Origin: Alitiscatomonas aceti
GTDB taxonomy: Bacteria > Bacillota > Clostridia > Lachnospirales > Lachnospiraceae
DNA: 64,000 nt
Assembly: GCF_025567195.1 (NCBI RefSeq)
Contig: NZ_JAOQJF010000007.1
Span: 72,494 to 136,493, forward strand
Direction of reading: 5' to 3'
The notes beneath the pieces are model-generated. The model was not told the DNA's origin and did not search any database. It saw nothing but the letters and a program-made list of their open reading frames with translations. The translations under genes and the position numbers were made by a program. Positions 56,471 to 64,000 of this stretch are shown in pieces. Positions within the stretch are counted from its first letter, which is position 1. Every line of letters begins with the position of its first letter.

Positions 56471-57406
56471 CTATTTATGAAGCCGGGGATCCAGCGCATA
56501 CTGAAGTGCGTCTCCCAGGATATTAAAACAAAGTACCGTCAGCAGAATAAACATTCCGGGGATCAGCGCCAGCAGAGGATCGTAAAGGATATACTGCTGG
56601 GCATTCTGGAGCATGCTTCCCCAGGACGCCTTGGGAAGGGCCACTCCGTATCCCAGATAGCTTAAGGCCGACTCGTCCAGGATCGCTCCTGCAATGCTTA
56701 AGGACGCCGCCACAATGATCTGAGTCGTCATGTTCGGGATAATATGCTTTAAAATGATCTTCACATGGCTGACGCCCAGGGTTTTCGCCGCAATGACAAA
56801 ATCCCTCTCCTTTAAGGTCAGCGTCTGGGCGCGGACGATCCTGGCCACGCCGGTCCAGGAGAACAGGGCCAGCATCAGCACCAGGGTCACCATGTTATTG
56901 GGGACAAAGGAGAAAATGACAATGATCATCAGAAGGCTGGGCACCGACTGGAACATATCCACGATCCGCATCAGGATTATATCGATTTTTCCACCGGCAT
57001 ATCCGCTGACCGCGCCCACGCAGGTCCCGGCAGTCACCGAGACCACCATAGTAGCAAAGCCCACCAGGAGAGACACACGGCTTCCGTATAAGGCGCGGGT
57101 AAAGGAATCCCGTCCCAGCTCGTCGGTTCCAAACCAGTGCTCCCTGCTGGGACCGGCCATTTTATTCATAACGTCCATGTAGTCCGGGTCAACGGAAGAA
57201 AGAGGAGCCATGAGCGCCCCAGTGATGATCACGCAGAGGATCACCAGGCAGACCGCCGCGATCTTGTTTTCTCCCAGGGCCTTTTTCACATGATGGAAGA
57301 AGCCTCTGTCATAGCTCACGGAAATTTCCTTATTTTCCCGTTCGATCTTTGAAAAATCCTCCGCCTTCAGGGCGGCCTGATTGAGTGGTGTCAGTAATTT
57401 CGCCAT
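56471..57406 (-). CDS. Peptide ABC transporter permease, DppC type
   Basis: A 311-residue permease with an N-terminal OppC-N domain (FHHVKKALGENKIAAVCLVI) and the BPD-transport core. WFGTDELGRDSFTRALYGSRVSL near residue 91 is diagnostic for DppC. The coupling helix EAA-type loop is seen in TLGVSHVKIILKHIIPN. Three bases separate it from dppB. Confidence 0.95.
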   Translation of the reverse strand: MAKLLTPLNQAALKAEDFSKIERENKEISVSYDRGFFHHVKKALGENKIAAVCLVILCVIITGALMAPLSSVDPDYMDVMNKMAGPSREHWFGTDELGRDSFTRALYGSRVSLLVGFATMVVSVTAGTCVGAVSGYAGGKIDIILMRIVDMFQSVPSLLMIIVIFSFVPNNMVTLVLMLALFSWTGVARIVRAQTLTLKERDFVIAAKTLGVSHVKIILKHIIPNMTTQIIVAASLSIAGAILDESALSYLGYGVALPKASWGSMLQNAQQYILYDPLLALIPGMFILLTVLCFNILGDALQYALDPRLHK

Positions 57407-57409
57407 ACC

Positions 57410-58378
57410 TTACTCCTTTCCCTGTTTGATCCTGGGATCTGCAAAGCCGTACAGGATATCTGCCAGGAAGTTTCCCAGCAGCAGCATGGTGCAGGAAAAC
57501 ATGGTGATGCCCATGATCATCGGATAGTCACGGTTGTTGATGGCAGACATTCCCAGAGTACCAAGTCCCGGCCATGCAAATACAGATTCAATGATAAAGG
57601 AACCGGTCACCAGGGTCCCCAGACGGGAGCCCACCGAGGTGATAACGGGAAGCATGCAGTTTTTCAGCACATGGCCGTACATGATCCTCTTTTTTCCCGC
57701 TCCCTTGGATACGGCTGTCAGGACGTATTCCTCTTCTAACTGGACGATTGTATTGGAACGGATATAGCGGACAAACACCGCCATATTATTGAGGCTCAGC
57801 ACCAGCGCCGGCATGATCCCGTGCTGGATCACATCCCAGGCAGAATTCACACCGATGGTCCGCATACCGGAGCCCGGCAGGAGCTTAAAGGTCATGGAGA
57901 AAACAATGATCATCATGATCCCCAGCCAGAAGGCCGGCACCGATATGCCCAGATACGTCAGCCCGCTTATGATATTATCCGCCAGTTTATTTTTATGGGT
58001 CCCGGCGATCAGGCCCAATGGAATGGCGAGGACCAGGGAGAGGACCAGGGAAGCGCCCATGAGCCCGGCGGTGCAGGGCAGCTTTTCCAGGATCTGGTCC
58101 AGTACGGGCCGTTTATTATTAATGGAGATCCCCAGGTTTCCCCTGGCGGCCTTTCCGGCCCAGCTCATGTACTGCTCCACCACATTTCCGTTGAGGCCCA
58201 GGGACTCTCTCATCCGGTCCAGCTCTTCATCCGTCATCTTATGACCGGTGGCGCCCGGCGTCATATAGATGTAAAGGGGATCGCCCGGCGCAAAGTAAAC
58301 GATGGAGAAAGAAAATATGGAGACCAGGATCCATACAAAGATCATTTGCGCAAAACGTCTTAAAACGAACTTCTTCAC
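57410..58378 (-). CDS. Peptide ABC transporter permease, DppB type
   Basis: A 322-residue permease beginning FVLRRFAQMIFVWILVSIFSF, with FAPGDPLYIYMTPGATG near residue 30, DEELDRMRESLGLNG, and the coupling loop SKGAGKKRIMYGHVLKN. Typical DppB. A terminator-like hairpin lies between the binding-protein gene and this gene. Confidence 0.95.
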   Translation of the reverse strand: MKKFVLRRFAQMIFVWILVSIFSFSIVYFAPGDPLYIYMTPGATGHKMTDEELDRMRESLGLNGNVVEQYMSWAGKAARGNLGISINNKRPVLDQILEKLPCTAGLMGASLVLSLVLAIPLGLIAGTHKNKLADNIISGLTYLGISVPAFWLGIMMIIVFSMTFKLLPGSGMRTIGVNSAWDVIQHGIMPALVLSLNNMAVFVRYIRSNTIVQLEEEYVLTAVSKGAGKKRIMYGHVLKNCMLPVITSVGSRLGTLVTGSFIIESVFAWPGLGTLGMSAINNRDYPMIMGITMFSCTMLLLGNFLADILYGFADPRIKQGKE

Positions 58379-58406
58379 GATGTACTCCTTTCGTAGGGTC
58401 TGCGGT

Positions 58407-58442
58407 AAAAAATGCCGCCCTCAGATAGTGTGAAGGCGGCAT
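58407..58442 (-). terminator. Partial terminator between the binding-protein gene and dppB
   Basis: An 8-bp ATGCCGCC/GGCGGCAT stem (58412-58419 with 58435-58442), 15-base loop, T6 on the minus strand. Such hairpins after binding-protein genes commonly keep binding-protein mRNA above permease mRNA. Confidence 0.82.
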
Positions 58443-58460
58443 AACGTTTTGACCCGGAAA

Positions 58461-60095
58461 TTATTCCATTGTTAATTTCGTGTAATCCTCAAATACGGGA
58501 GTTCTCTTGATGGTGTCAGCTCCCTTGATATTGGAGGTCGTAACGAACACATAGTTGGGGTAAGCGATGGGATAGCAGGTCAGTTCATCCCTTGTCTGGA
58601 TCTGGATCTGCTTATAGATGGCAGCCCGCTCCTCCGGTGTATAAACGGTACGCGCGTCTTTCCATAACTGGGATACCTCGTCGCTGACAGCCAGGTTTAC
58701 GCCCCATGTGCCGTCATACATACCAGCAACCACCTGGTCCGGGTCGCCCACAGCGCCATAGCCGTTCAGATAGAACTCATAATCGCCATCGGTTCCAAAT
58801 ACCTTCTCAAAGAATCCGGCAGATTCCAGCGGGATCACTTCCAGATTGATCCCCACGTTCTTTAACTGCTGCTGGATGATCTGTGCGGACTCCTTCATGT
58901 AAACACGCTCGGAGTTGAAGTACAGAGTCAGAGTCTTGCTATCCAGGCCAGTCTCCTTCACCAGCTGCTTTGCCTTTTCCACATCCTGGGTATAGCCCTC
59001 TACGGAAGGATCATAGAAGGTGTTTACATTACTGAAGATGGAATTGGCGGACTCTGCCATTCCGTCGCCATATGCGCCTGCAATGATCTCATCGCGGTTT
59101 AAAGCTGCAAACACTGCCTCCACTACCTTGGGATCCTGAACCGTTTCACAGAATTTGTTTACGGCCAGATAGTTTACGCGGCCCTCCGGATACTTCACAA
59201 CTGTAAAGTTGGGATCTGCCTCGTACTTAGCCACTGCCGGTGCGTTTGCCAGCTCCATGAAGTTTACTTCCCCGTTCATCAGAGCCACTTCCTGGGCAGA
59301 AAGGTCGGAGATGATGCGGAAGGTCACTTTATCGATGGACGGAGCGCCCATGTAGTAATCTTCATACTTCTCAAGGAGCAGATACTCATCCTGCTTGAAC
59401 TCAGTCACCTTATATGGACCGGAGCCGATCCCCTTCATATTTGCTTCCCCTGCGGATACTACGCTGGGGTTGCCCTCAAATACGTGCTCCGGGATCAGGG
59501 TCAGACTGCCCAGAAGGTCTGCGTAAGATGCAGATGCCATGGGAAGTGTAACCTTGACTGTCAGATCGTCCACCTTCTCATACTTTACCGGCTGGTCGTT
59601 GAGGATCACGATATTGGTCCCGCCTGCACCGTTGTTGGTATCGGAGCATACGTCCATGGTGAAGATCATATCGTCGGCTGTGATGGCCTCGCCGTCATGC
59701 CACTTCAGACCCTCTTTTAATTTTACAGTGATCTGCATTCCGTCTTCAGAAACCTCATAGGAATCTGCCAGATAGTATCTGGTCTCATTTACGTCAATGA
59801 CATAAAGCGGATCGTAGATCGGATTCAGCATTGCCGCTTCCTTATATCCCTCCAGAAGAGGATTCAGATTCGCCACACAGCTGGCGCTGGGCATAACCAG
59901 ATTCTTTTCTCCGCCTGCCTCTGTCTGGACTGCGGCTGTGGTTTCTGCTTCTGTCTTGGCAGCCTCTGTCACTGCAGCAGTGGTGTTCCCCTCTGCCGGT
60001 GCAGCCGCCGTTTCCTTTTTGTCTCCGCCGCATCCTGTCAGTACCGCCATGGCAGCCACTGTACATAAGAGCGCGCTTAATGTTTTCTTTCTCAC
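58461..60095 (-). CDS. Family 5 peptide-binding lipoprotein (first of two)
   Basis: A 544-residue extracellular solute-binding protein. The lipobox VLTGC gives lipidation at C22. An Ala/Thr/Glu-rich spacer (23-65) precedes the family-5 fold, whose signature KLKEGLKWHDGEAITADDM is at about residues 125-145 and which contains DLTVKVTLPMASASYADLL and GSGPYKVTEFKQDEYLLLEKYEDYY. It begins a new transcription unit with the promoter at 60156-60184. Peptide ligand not predictable. Confidence 0.94.
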   Translation of the reverse strand: MRKKTLSALLCTVAAMAVLTGCGGDKKETAAAPAEGNTTAAVTEAAKTEAETTAAVQTEAGGEKNLVMPSASCVANLNPLLEGYKEAAMLNPIYDPLYVIDVNETRYYLADSYEVSEDGMQITVKLKEGLKWHDGEAITADDMIFTMDVCSDTNNGAGGTNIVILNDQPVKYEKVDDLTVKVTLPMASASYADLLGSLTLIPEHVFEGNPSVVSAGEANMKGIGSGPYKVTEFKQDEYLLLEKYEDYYMGAPSIDKVTFRIISDLSAQEVALMNGEVNFMELANAPAVAKYEADPNFTVVKYPEGRVNYLAVNKFCETVQDPKVVEAVFAALNRDEIIAGAYGDGMAESANSIFSNVNTFYDPSVEGYTQDVEKAKQLVKETGLDSKTLTLYFNSERVYMKESAQIIQQQLKNVGINLEVIPLESAGFFEKVFGTDGDYEFYLNGYGAVGDPDQVVAGMYDGTWGVNLAVSDEVSQLWKDARTVYTPEERAAIYKQIQIQTRDELTCYPIAYPNYVFVTTSNIKGADTIKRTPVFEDYTKLTME

Positions 60096-60127
60096 TTATA
60101 TTCCTCCTGGGTGATTCCATATTTTCC

Positions 60128-60145
60128 TTCCGGGAGTGCCCGGAA
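60128..60145 (-). other. Leader hairpin before the first binding-protein gene
   Basis: A 7-bp TTCCGGG/CCCGGAA stem with a 4-base loop in the 5' UTR of the binding-protein gene, with no T-run. It might stabilise the mRNA or mark the end of the M42 transcript. Confidence 0.55.
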
Positions 60146-60155
60146 AACCGAACTG

Positions 60156-60184
60156 ATTATACATGGATAAAATGGTATAGTCAA
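60156..60184 (-). promoter_or_regulatory. Promoter of the first binding protein-dppBCDF segment
   Basis: Minus-strand -35 TTGACT (60179-60184), 17-bp spacer, perfect -10 TATAAT (60156-60161), about 60 bases before the lipoprotein start. Confidence 0.87.
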
Positions 60185-60246
60185 ATTCATTTTTTCTATG
60201 GATTCTTTTGAAATTATTGCAAAAACATATACAGATTTGCTGCGGG

Positions 60247-61239
60247 CTATTCCAGCCTGCTGGACGCGAAGGCAGCAGCCAGGCGGATGCATGCGTCCAC
60301 ATCCCCAAGATCCGCCATCTCCACCGGAGAATGGATCCCCCGGCACGGGATCGAGATCCCTCCCGCCAGCACTCCGTCATGGGAAATATGCATGGGACCT
60401 GCATCCGTCCCTCCAGCGGACATGAGATCCGGCTGGGCCGGAATCCCATGCCCGGCAGCCAGCTCCTTAAGCCGCTCCACCACAGCTCCATGGCACATCA
60501 GGGAGCCGTCCATCACCTTGATCCCAGCGCCCTTTCCCAGCGCCGCGGAAACCGTATGCCTGCTTCCGGGAACATCGTCCGTACATGTAACGTCCACCGC
60601 GATCCCGTAATCCGGAGCGATCCCATGGGCCGCCGTATGGGCGCCGCACAGTCCCACTTCCTCCTGGACCGTAAAAACAAAGTACAGATCATTGGGGCTG
60701 TCCGCCGCCAGCTCCATGGTCTTTAAAAGGATCACGCACCCCAGGCGGTCATCCAGATAGGGAGAGAACAGTGTGGTGCCTGTCTGTACCGGCTGCCCCA
60801 TATAAACGGCAGCATCTCCCACAGACACCTTTTTCTCCGCCTCTTCCCGGCTCTCCGCACCGATATCCACATAAAGATCCTCCATGGACAGCTTCCCCAG
60901 ATCCGTCCCGCTGGAGGCGATGGTGCCTATGGTCCCGTTTTCAAACCGGACCAGGGAGTGAAGGATCTTTTCCGGCCGGACGCCTCCGATCTTTGCGACC
61001 CGGAGAAAGCCAGCGCTTTCAATATGGGTCACGATCAGGCCGATGGAGTCCAGATGGGCCGCAAACATTACCTTAGGTCCCTCTCCCTTTTTATGGCAGA
61101 TCAGATTTCCCAGGCGATCTGTCCAGATCTCATCTGCATAGGGCTCCGCCATTCTGCGGATCTCCTCCGCCACTGTGGCCTCCCGGCCGGATATCCCATA
61201 TACAGCCGTCAGCCTCTGAACCATGGTCATCATATCCAT
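60247..61239 (-). CDS. M42 family metallo-aminopeptidase
   Basis: A 330-residue cytoplasmic aminopeptidase of the FrvX/PepA-type family that degrades imported peptides. Metal ligands are visible in AAHLDSIGLIV, SPYLDDRLGC, VQEEVGLCGAH, AVDVTCTDD and the last PCRGIHSPVEM. I start at the ATG after GGAGGAGGAG, giving MDMMTMVQRLTAVYGISGRE; nine more codons are open upstream. It lies between the two binding-protein genes, 16 bases after the second one's stop. Confidence 0.94.
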   Translation of the reverse strand: MDMMTMVQRLTAVYGISGREATVAEEIRRMAEPYADEIWTDRLGNLICHKKGEGPKVMFAAHLDSIGLIVTHIESAGFLRVAKIGGVRPEKILHSLVRFENGTIGTIASSGTDLGKLSMEDLYVDIGAESREEAEKKVSVGDAAVYMGQPVQTGTTLFSPYLDDRLGCVILLKTMELAADSPNDLYFVFTVQEEVGLCGAHTAAHGIAPDYGIAVDVTCTDDVPGSRHTVSAALGKGAGIKVMDGSLMCHGAVVERLKELAAGHGIPAQPDLMSAGGTDAGPMHISHDGVLAGGISIPCRGIHSPVEMADLGDVDACIRLAAAFASSRLE

Positions 61240-61255
61240 TTTTCTCCTCCTCCTT

Positions 61256-62887
61256 CTACTTTTCAATGGAAAGCTTGCTGAAATCCTCGAAGATCGGAGC
61301 TGTCCGGATGGTATCGGCGCCCTTTACGTAACTACGTACTGCAAACACGTAGTTGGGGAATGCCAGCGGATAGATGGACCGGTCTTCGTAAACCTGCTTC
61401 TGCAGCTCTTTATAGATCTCCGCTCTTTCTTCCATATTGGATGTGCCGCGCCCGTCTTTCCATAACTGGGCTGCTCTCTCGCTGCTGTACAGGTTCTGGG
61501 TCCAGGTGCCGTCAAACATGCCTGCCACCACATTGTCCGGATCCCCTGCGGCTGCGTAGCCCATCATGTACATATCAAAATCTGTATCATCGCTGAAAAT
61601 CTTTTCCATATAGCCGGAGGATTCCAGCGGTGTGATCTCCAGGTTCAGGCCGACCTCCTTAAGCTGCTGCTGGATCACCAGGGCCATATTTTTCAGTCCC
61701 TCGTTCGTATTGGTCACCAGCGTTAAGGTCGTTCCCTCCGCCTGCAGCTCCTTTACGATCTCCTTTGCCTTCTCCACATCCTGCTCATAGTACGGATTGC
61801 CGGCATTATAGAAAAGGTTCACATTGCTGAGCGGGGAATTGCCCGGCTCTGCGATCCCTTTTCCATATGCGCCCTCGATGATAGCCTTCTGGTCCATGGC
61901 CAGGAAAACGGCTTCCACCAGCCGTCTGTCCTCAAATTTGGGACTGAAGGCATTGATCGCCAGGTTGTTGACACGGCCTTCCGGATATTTGATCACTGTA
62001 ACCGTATCATCGGCCTCATATTTTTGCAGTGCATCGTAAGTGGAGATCTCCAGGAAATCCACCTCTCCGTTGACAAAGGCCACCTCCTGGGCGTTCTCAT
62101 CCGGAACGATCTTAAAGATCACATGATCGATGGACGGCTCTCCACCGTAATAATTTTCATATTTATCCAGCTTTAAATACTCATCCTGCCTGAATTCGGC
62201 CACTTTGTACGGGCCGGATCCGATCCCTTTTAAATTCTCCTCAGCGCCCACGATATGGGTATCCCCATTAAATACATGCTTTGGCATCAGTGTAAAATGT
62301 CCGAGAGCCTCTGCATAGGAGGCGGAAGCCTGGGGCAGCGTCAGCTTCACAGTCAGATCGTCTACCTTTTCATAGCTCACCGGCTGGTCATTGACAAAGG
62401 CAACATTGGCAAATCCTGCGCCGTTGTTGGTATCCAGATTGCACTCCAGAGTAAAGATAAAGTCATCGGCCGTGATCGGCTGTCCATCGTGCCAGGTAAG
62501 ACCATCCTTCAGCTTGACCGTTACATTTAAGCCGTCTTCAGATACCTCGTAGGACTCTGCCAGGTAATATCTGGTTTCATCCACATCCATATAAAACAGC
62601 TCGTCGTAAATGGGTCCCATCATGATCCAGCCAGCCTCTGTGATCTCAAACTGGCGGTTCAGGGTCGTAACACAGGAAGACATGGGAATGGTCAGAGTCG
62701 TTTCCTCCTGCTCCTTGTCAGCAGCTTCTGTGGCAGCCGTTTCTGCCTCTGCCTTTACCGCCTCTGTTTCCTTTGTTGTCTCCGCTTCCGTCTGCGCCGG
62801 AGCGGGAGCTTCCGCCTTCTGGCATCCGGAGACTGCCAAAAGCGCAGCTGCCGTAAACATTCCCAGCAGTGCATTTTTCAGTTTCAT
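61256..62887 (-). CDS. Family 5 peptide-binding lipoprotein (second of two)
   Basis: A 543-residue paralogue of the 58461-60095 protein. The lipobox AVSGC gives lipidation at C22. A spacer rich in Glu/Ala/Thr follows, then the family-5 fold, with KLKDGLTWHDGQPITADDF and the conserved GSGPYKVAEFRQDEYLKLDKYENYY. I use the second in-frame ATG, 8 bases after the GGAGG core; the first ATG is only two bases from it. First gene of SBP2-M42, with a promoter at 62996-63024. Confidence 0.93.
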   Translation of the reverse strand: MKLKNALLGMFTAAALLAVSGCQKAEAPAPAQTEAETTKETEAVKAEAETAATEAADKEQEETTLTIPMSSCVTTLNRQFEITEAGWIMMGPIYDELFYMDVDETRYYLAESYEVSEDGLNVTVKLKDGLTWHDGQPITADDFIFTLECNLDTNNGAGFANVAFVNDQPVSYEKVDDLTVKLTLPQASASYAEALGHFTLMPKHVFNGDTHIVGAEENLKGIGSGPYKVAEFRQDEYLKLDKYENYYGGEPSIDHVIFKIVPDENAQEVAFVNGEVDFLEISTYDALQKYEADDTVTVIKYPEGRVNNLAINAFSPKFEDRRLVEAVFLAMDQKAIIEGAYGKGIAEPGNSPLSNVNLFYNAGNPYYEQDVEKAKEIVKELQAEGTTLTLVTNTNEGLKNMALVIQQQLKEVGLNLEITPLESSGYMEKIFSDDTDFDMYMMGYAAAGDPDNVVAGMFDGTWTQNLYSSERAAQLWKDGRGTSNMEERAEIYKELQKQVYEDRSIYPLAFPNYVFAVRSYVKGADTIRTAPIFEDFSKLSIEK

Positions 62888-62995
62888 TGTCATTTCCTCC
62901 CCAAAGTCGTCGTATTCTGCGCATCGCCTTTTCCCCTGGTCCTGGCCGCCTTCGCTGCCTTAGGGATCCAGAGTTTCCAGCACAAATGCGTCCTC

Positions 62996-63024
62996 ATTAT
63001 ATCATCTGGCCGGCTGAATGAGAA
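62996..63024 (-). promoter_or_regulatory. Promoter of the SBP2-M42 genes
   Basis: Minus-strand -35 TTCTCA (63019-63024), 17-bp spacer, perfect -10 TATAAT (62996-63001). The weak -35 suggests an activator or lower expression. Confidence 0.6.
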
Positions 63025-63132
63025 ATTGTTTTTCTCTATATGGATTTCACCATTATATTCTTTTATTCGATTCTATTTTCTATTTTTATACAGGAAATTC
63101 AATAAATTCTCTTTTTTCTGGACTTACGAAAC

Positions 63133-63166
63133 AAAAAAAGAGAGTCTGCATTATACAAACTCTCTT
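63133..63166 (-). terminator. Terminator after the tRNA cluster
   Basis: An 8-bp AAGAGAGT/ACTCTCTT stem (63138-63145 with 63159-63166), 13-base loop, T-run on the minus strand (63133-63139). It ends the rRNA-tRNA transcript. Confidence 0.87.
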
Positions 63167-63169
63167 CTA

Positions 63170-63253
63170 TGCCGGTGACCGGACTTGAACCGGTACGGGG
63201 TTGCCCCCGAGGGATTTTAAGTCCCTTGCGTCTGCCTATTCCGCCACACCGGC
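63170..63253 (-). tRNA. tRNA-Leu(TAA)
   Basis: 84 nt with the long variable arm of a leucine tRNA. Acceptor GCCGGTG/CACCGGC, anticodon loop CTTAAAA (anticodon TAA). Last tRNA before the terminator. Confidence 0.95.
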
Positions 63254-63282
63254 AAACGCGATAACCGTCATTCAGTTATCAA

Positions 63283-63355
63283 TGGGGCCTATAGGGCTCG
63301 AACCTATGACCCTCTGCTTGTAAGGCAGATGCTCTCCCAGCTGAGCTAAGACCCC
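63283..63355 (-). tRNA. tRNA-Val(TAC)
   Basis: 73 nt. Acceptor GGGGTCT/AGGCCCC (one G-T pair), anticodon TAC in loop CTTACAA, T-loop TTCGAGC. Confidence 0.95.
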
Positions 63356-63388
63356 AGATATGAAATTGTTTCTTCTATTTAAGAAGAG

Positions 63389-63462
63389 CGACCCGGATGG
63401 GATTCGAACCCACGACCTCCGCCGTGACAGGGCGGCGCTCTAACCAGCTGAGCCACCGGGCC
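63389..63462 (-). tRNA. tRNA-Asp(GTC)
   Basis: 74 nt. Acceptor GGCCCGG/CCGGGTC, anticodon GTC in loop CTGTCAC, T-loop TTCGAAT, discriminator G as expected for Asp. Confidence 0.95.
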
Positions 63463-63504
63463 AAACTATTTATCTTTTTGTTTTGTACCTTTTGTTCTGG
63501 GTAG

Positions 63505-63578
63505 TGGACCTTCAGGGACTTGAACCCGGGACCGACCGGTTATGAGCCGGTTGCTCTAACCAACTGAGCTAAAGGTCC
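63505..63578 (-). tRNA. tRNA with CAT anticodon (elongator Met, or Ile2 after lysidine modification)
   Basis: 74 nt. Acceptor GGACCTT/AAGGTCC, anticodon CAT in loop CTCATAA, T-loop TTCAAGT. It lacks initiator features (no CxxxA mismatch at the acceptor end or GGG/CCC anticodon stem). Whether it is Met or a TilS-modified Ile tRNA cannot be settled by eye. Confidence 0.9.
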
Positions 63579-63602
63579 AAAGCAAATTAATATTGAACTA
63601 AA

Positions 63603-63675
63603 AGCCGATGATCGGACTCGAACCGATAACCTGCTGATTACAAATCAGCTGCTCTGCCAATTGAGCCACATCGGC
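63603..63675 (-). tRNA. tRNA-Thr(TGT)
   Basis: 73 nt. Acceptor GCCGATG/CATCGGC, anticodon TGT in loop TTTGTAA, T-loop TTCGAGT. Confidence 0.95.
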
Positions 63676-63689
63676 ATATTTCTTAAAAA

Positions 63690-63761
63690 TGACCCCAAGG
63701 GGATTCGGACCCCTGTTACCGCCGTGAAAGGGCGATGTCTTAACCGCTTGACCATGGGGCC
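63690..63761 (-). tRNA. tRNA-Glu(TTC)
   Basis: 72 nt. Acceptor GGCCCCA/TGGGGTC, anticodon TTC in loop CTTTCAC, T-loop TCCGAAT. Confidence 0.95.
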
Positions 63762-63781
63762 GCGCTTATTAAAAAGAAAAA

Positions 63782-63854
63782 CTCCCCGAGTAGGACTCGA
63801 ACCTACGACAGCGCGGTTAACAGCCGCGTGCTCTACCGACTGAGCTATCGAGGA
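63782..63854 (-). tRNA. tRNA-Asn(GTT)
   Basis: 73 nt. Acceptor TCCTCGA/TCGGGGA, anticodon GTT in loop CTGTTAA, T-loop TTCGAGT. It is the first tRNA after the 23S rRNA gene; a small AAGGTAC/GTACCTT hairpin lies between them (63858-63877). Confidence 0.95.
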
Positions 63855-63921
63855 ATAAAAGGTACTTTCCTGTACCTTCAAAACTACATACTGAACTTCC
63901 GAAACCTTTTAAACAGCCTTT

Positions 63922-64000
63922 CTGGATAAGCCCTCGACCGATTAGTGACAGTCAGCTCCGTACATTGCTGCACTTCCACCTCTGCCCTATCTACCTCGTC
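63922..64000 (-). rRNA. 23S rRNA, 3' end (cut by window edge)
   Basis: On the minus strand the edge sequence matches the conserved 3' end of 23S rRNA: GACGAGGTAGATAGGGC, then GGAGCTGAC, CACTAATCGGTCGAGGGCTT. The 3' boundary is approximate. No 5S gene follows before the tRNAs. Confidence 0.93.

Overview
The window reads as chromosome of a moderately GC-rich member of the Clostridia, most likely a Lachnospiraceae-type gut anaerobe. The reasons are the low-GC-Gram-positive S10/spc/alpha ribosomal gene order, a zinc-type S14, a small KOW protein between map and infA, a choline-binding-repeat surface protein pair, FtsEX with an M23 hydrolase and a CtpA-type protease, and strong AGGAGG ribosome sites with TTGACA/TATAAT promoters. 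I do not name a species. Apart from one MntP-like gene, every gene I call is on the minus strand, so transcription runs from high to low coordinates.

From the right edge leftwards: the 3' end of a 23S rRNA gene (about 63922-64000) is followed by seven tRNAs (Asn, Glu, Thr, CAT-anticodon, Asp, Val, Leu) and a terminator, with no 5S gene in between. Next comes a peptide-utilisation region (50925-62887): two family-5 lipoprotein binding proteins, an M42 aminopeptidase, a DppBCDF-type importer, an FMN-binding PPOX-fold protein and two tandem M20 amidohydrolases. It carries several internal promoters and a terminator after the second binding-protein gene. A TetR gene with matching operators at two promoters then controls two small membrane proteins. 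After tRNA-Arg come a YgjP-type metallopeptidase, recJ, glyA, a SERCA-type P-type ATPase, the lone plus-strand MntP/YtaF-like gene, a second truA, and a membrane protein resembling the extracellular part of RsgI anti-sigma factors.

The middle (33600-39400) has two identical tRNA-Gln(CTG) genes flanking a third M20 amidohydrolase, then an acyl-ACP thioesterase, cvfB and ridA, and a striking MalK/MsmK-like ABC protein in which all the catalytic ATPase motifs except Walker A and the Walker B aspartate are changed. A PucR/CdaR-type regulator then leads ftsE, ftsX, an EnvC/PcsB-like M23 protein and ctpA.

The left half is the ribosomal superoperon: rpsJ to rplQ with secY, adk, map, infA and rpoA, then ecfA1-ecfA2-ecfT-truA, then rplM-rpsI. 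Two accessory modules with their own promoters split this usually tight order: a pair of secreted choline-binding-repeat proteins between rplQ and ecfA1, and a pxpABC 5-oxoprolinase plus DUF1445 (D-glutamate-cyclase-type) operon between truA and rplM. Several spacers in the ribosomal cluster are unusually long and structured (rpsJ leader, rpsJ-rplC, rpsN-rpsH), and terminator-like hairpins sit between secY and adk and between rpsD and rpoA. These suggest segmental control of the cluster.

The observations most worth following up are the degenerate ABC ATPase with a terminator hairpin in its leader, the structured ribosomal spacers, the accessory insertions, the peptide-catabolism operon and the TruA with an unexplained C-terminal domain. 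Promoters and terminators were read by eye from motif spacing and stem complementarity; no database search or folding program was run.
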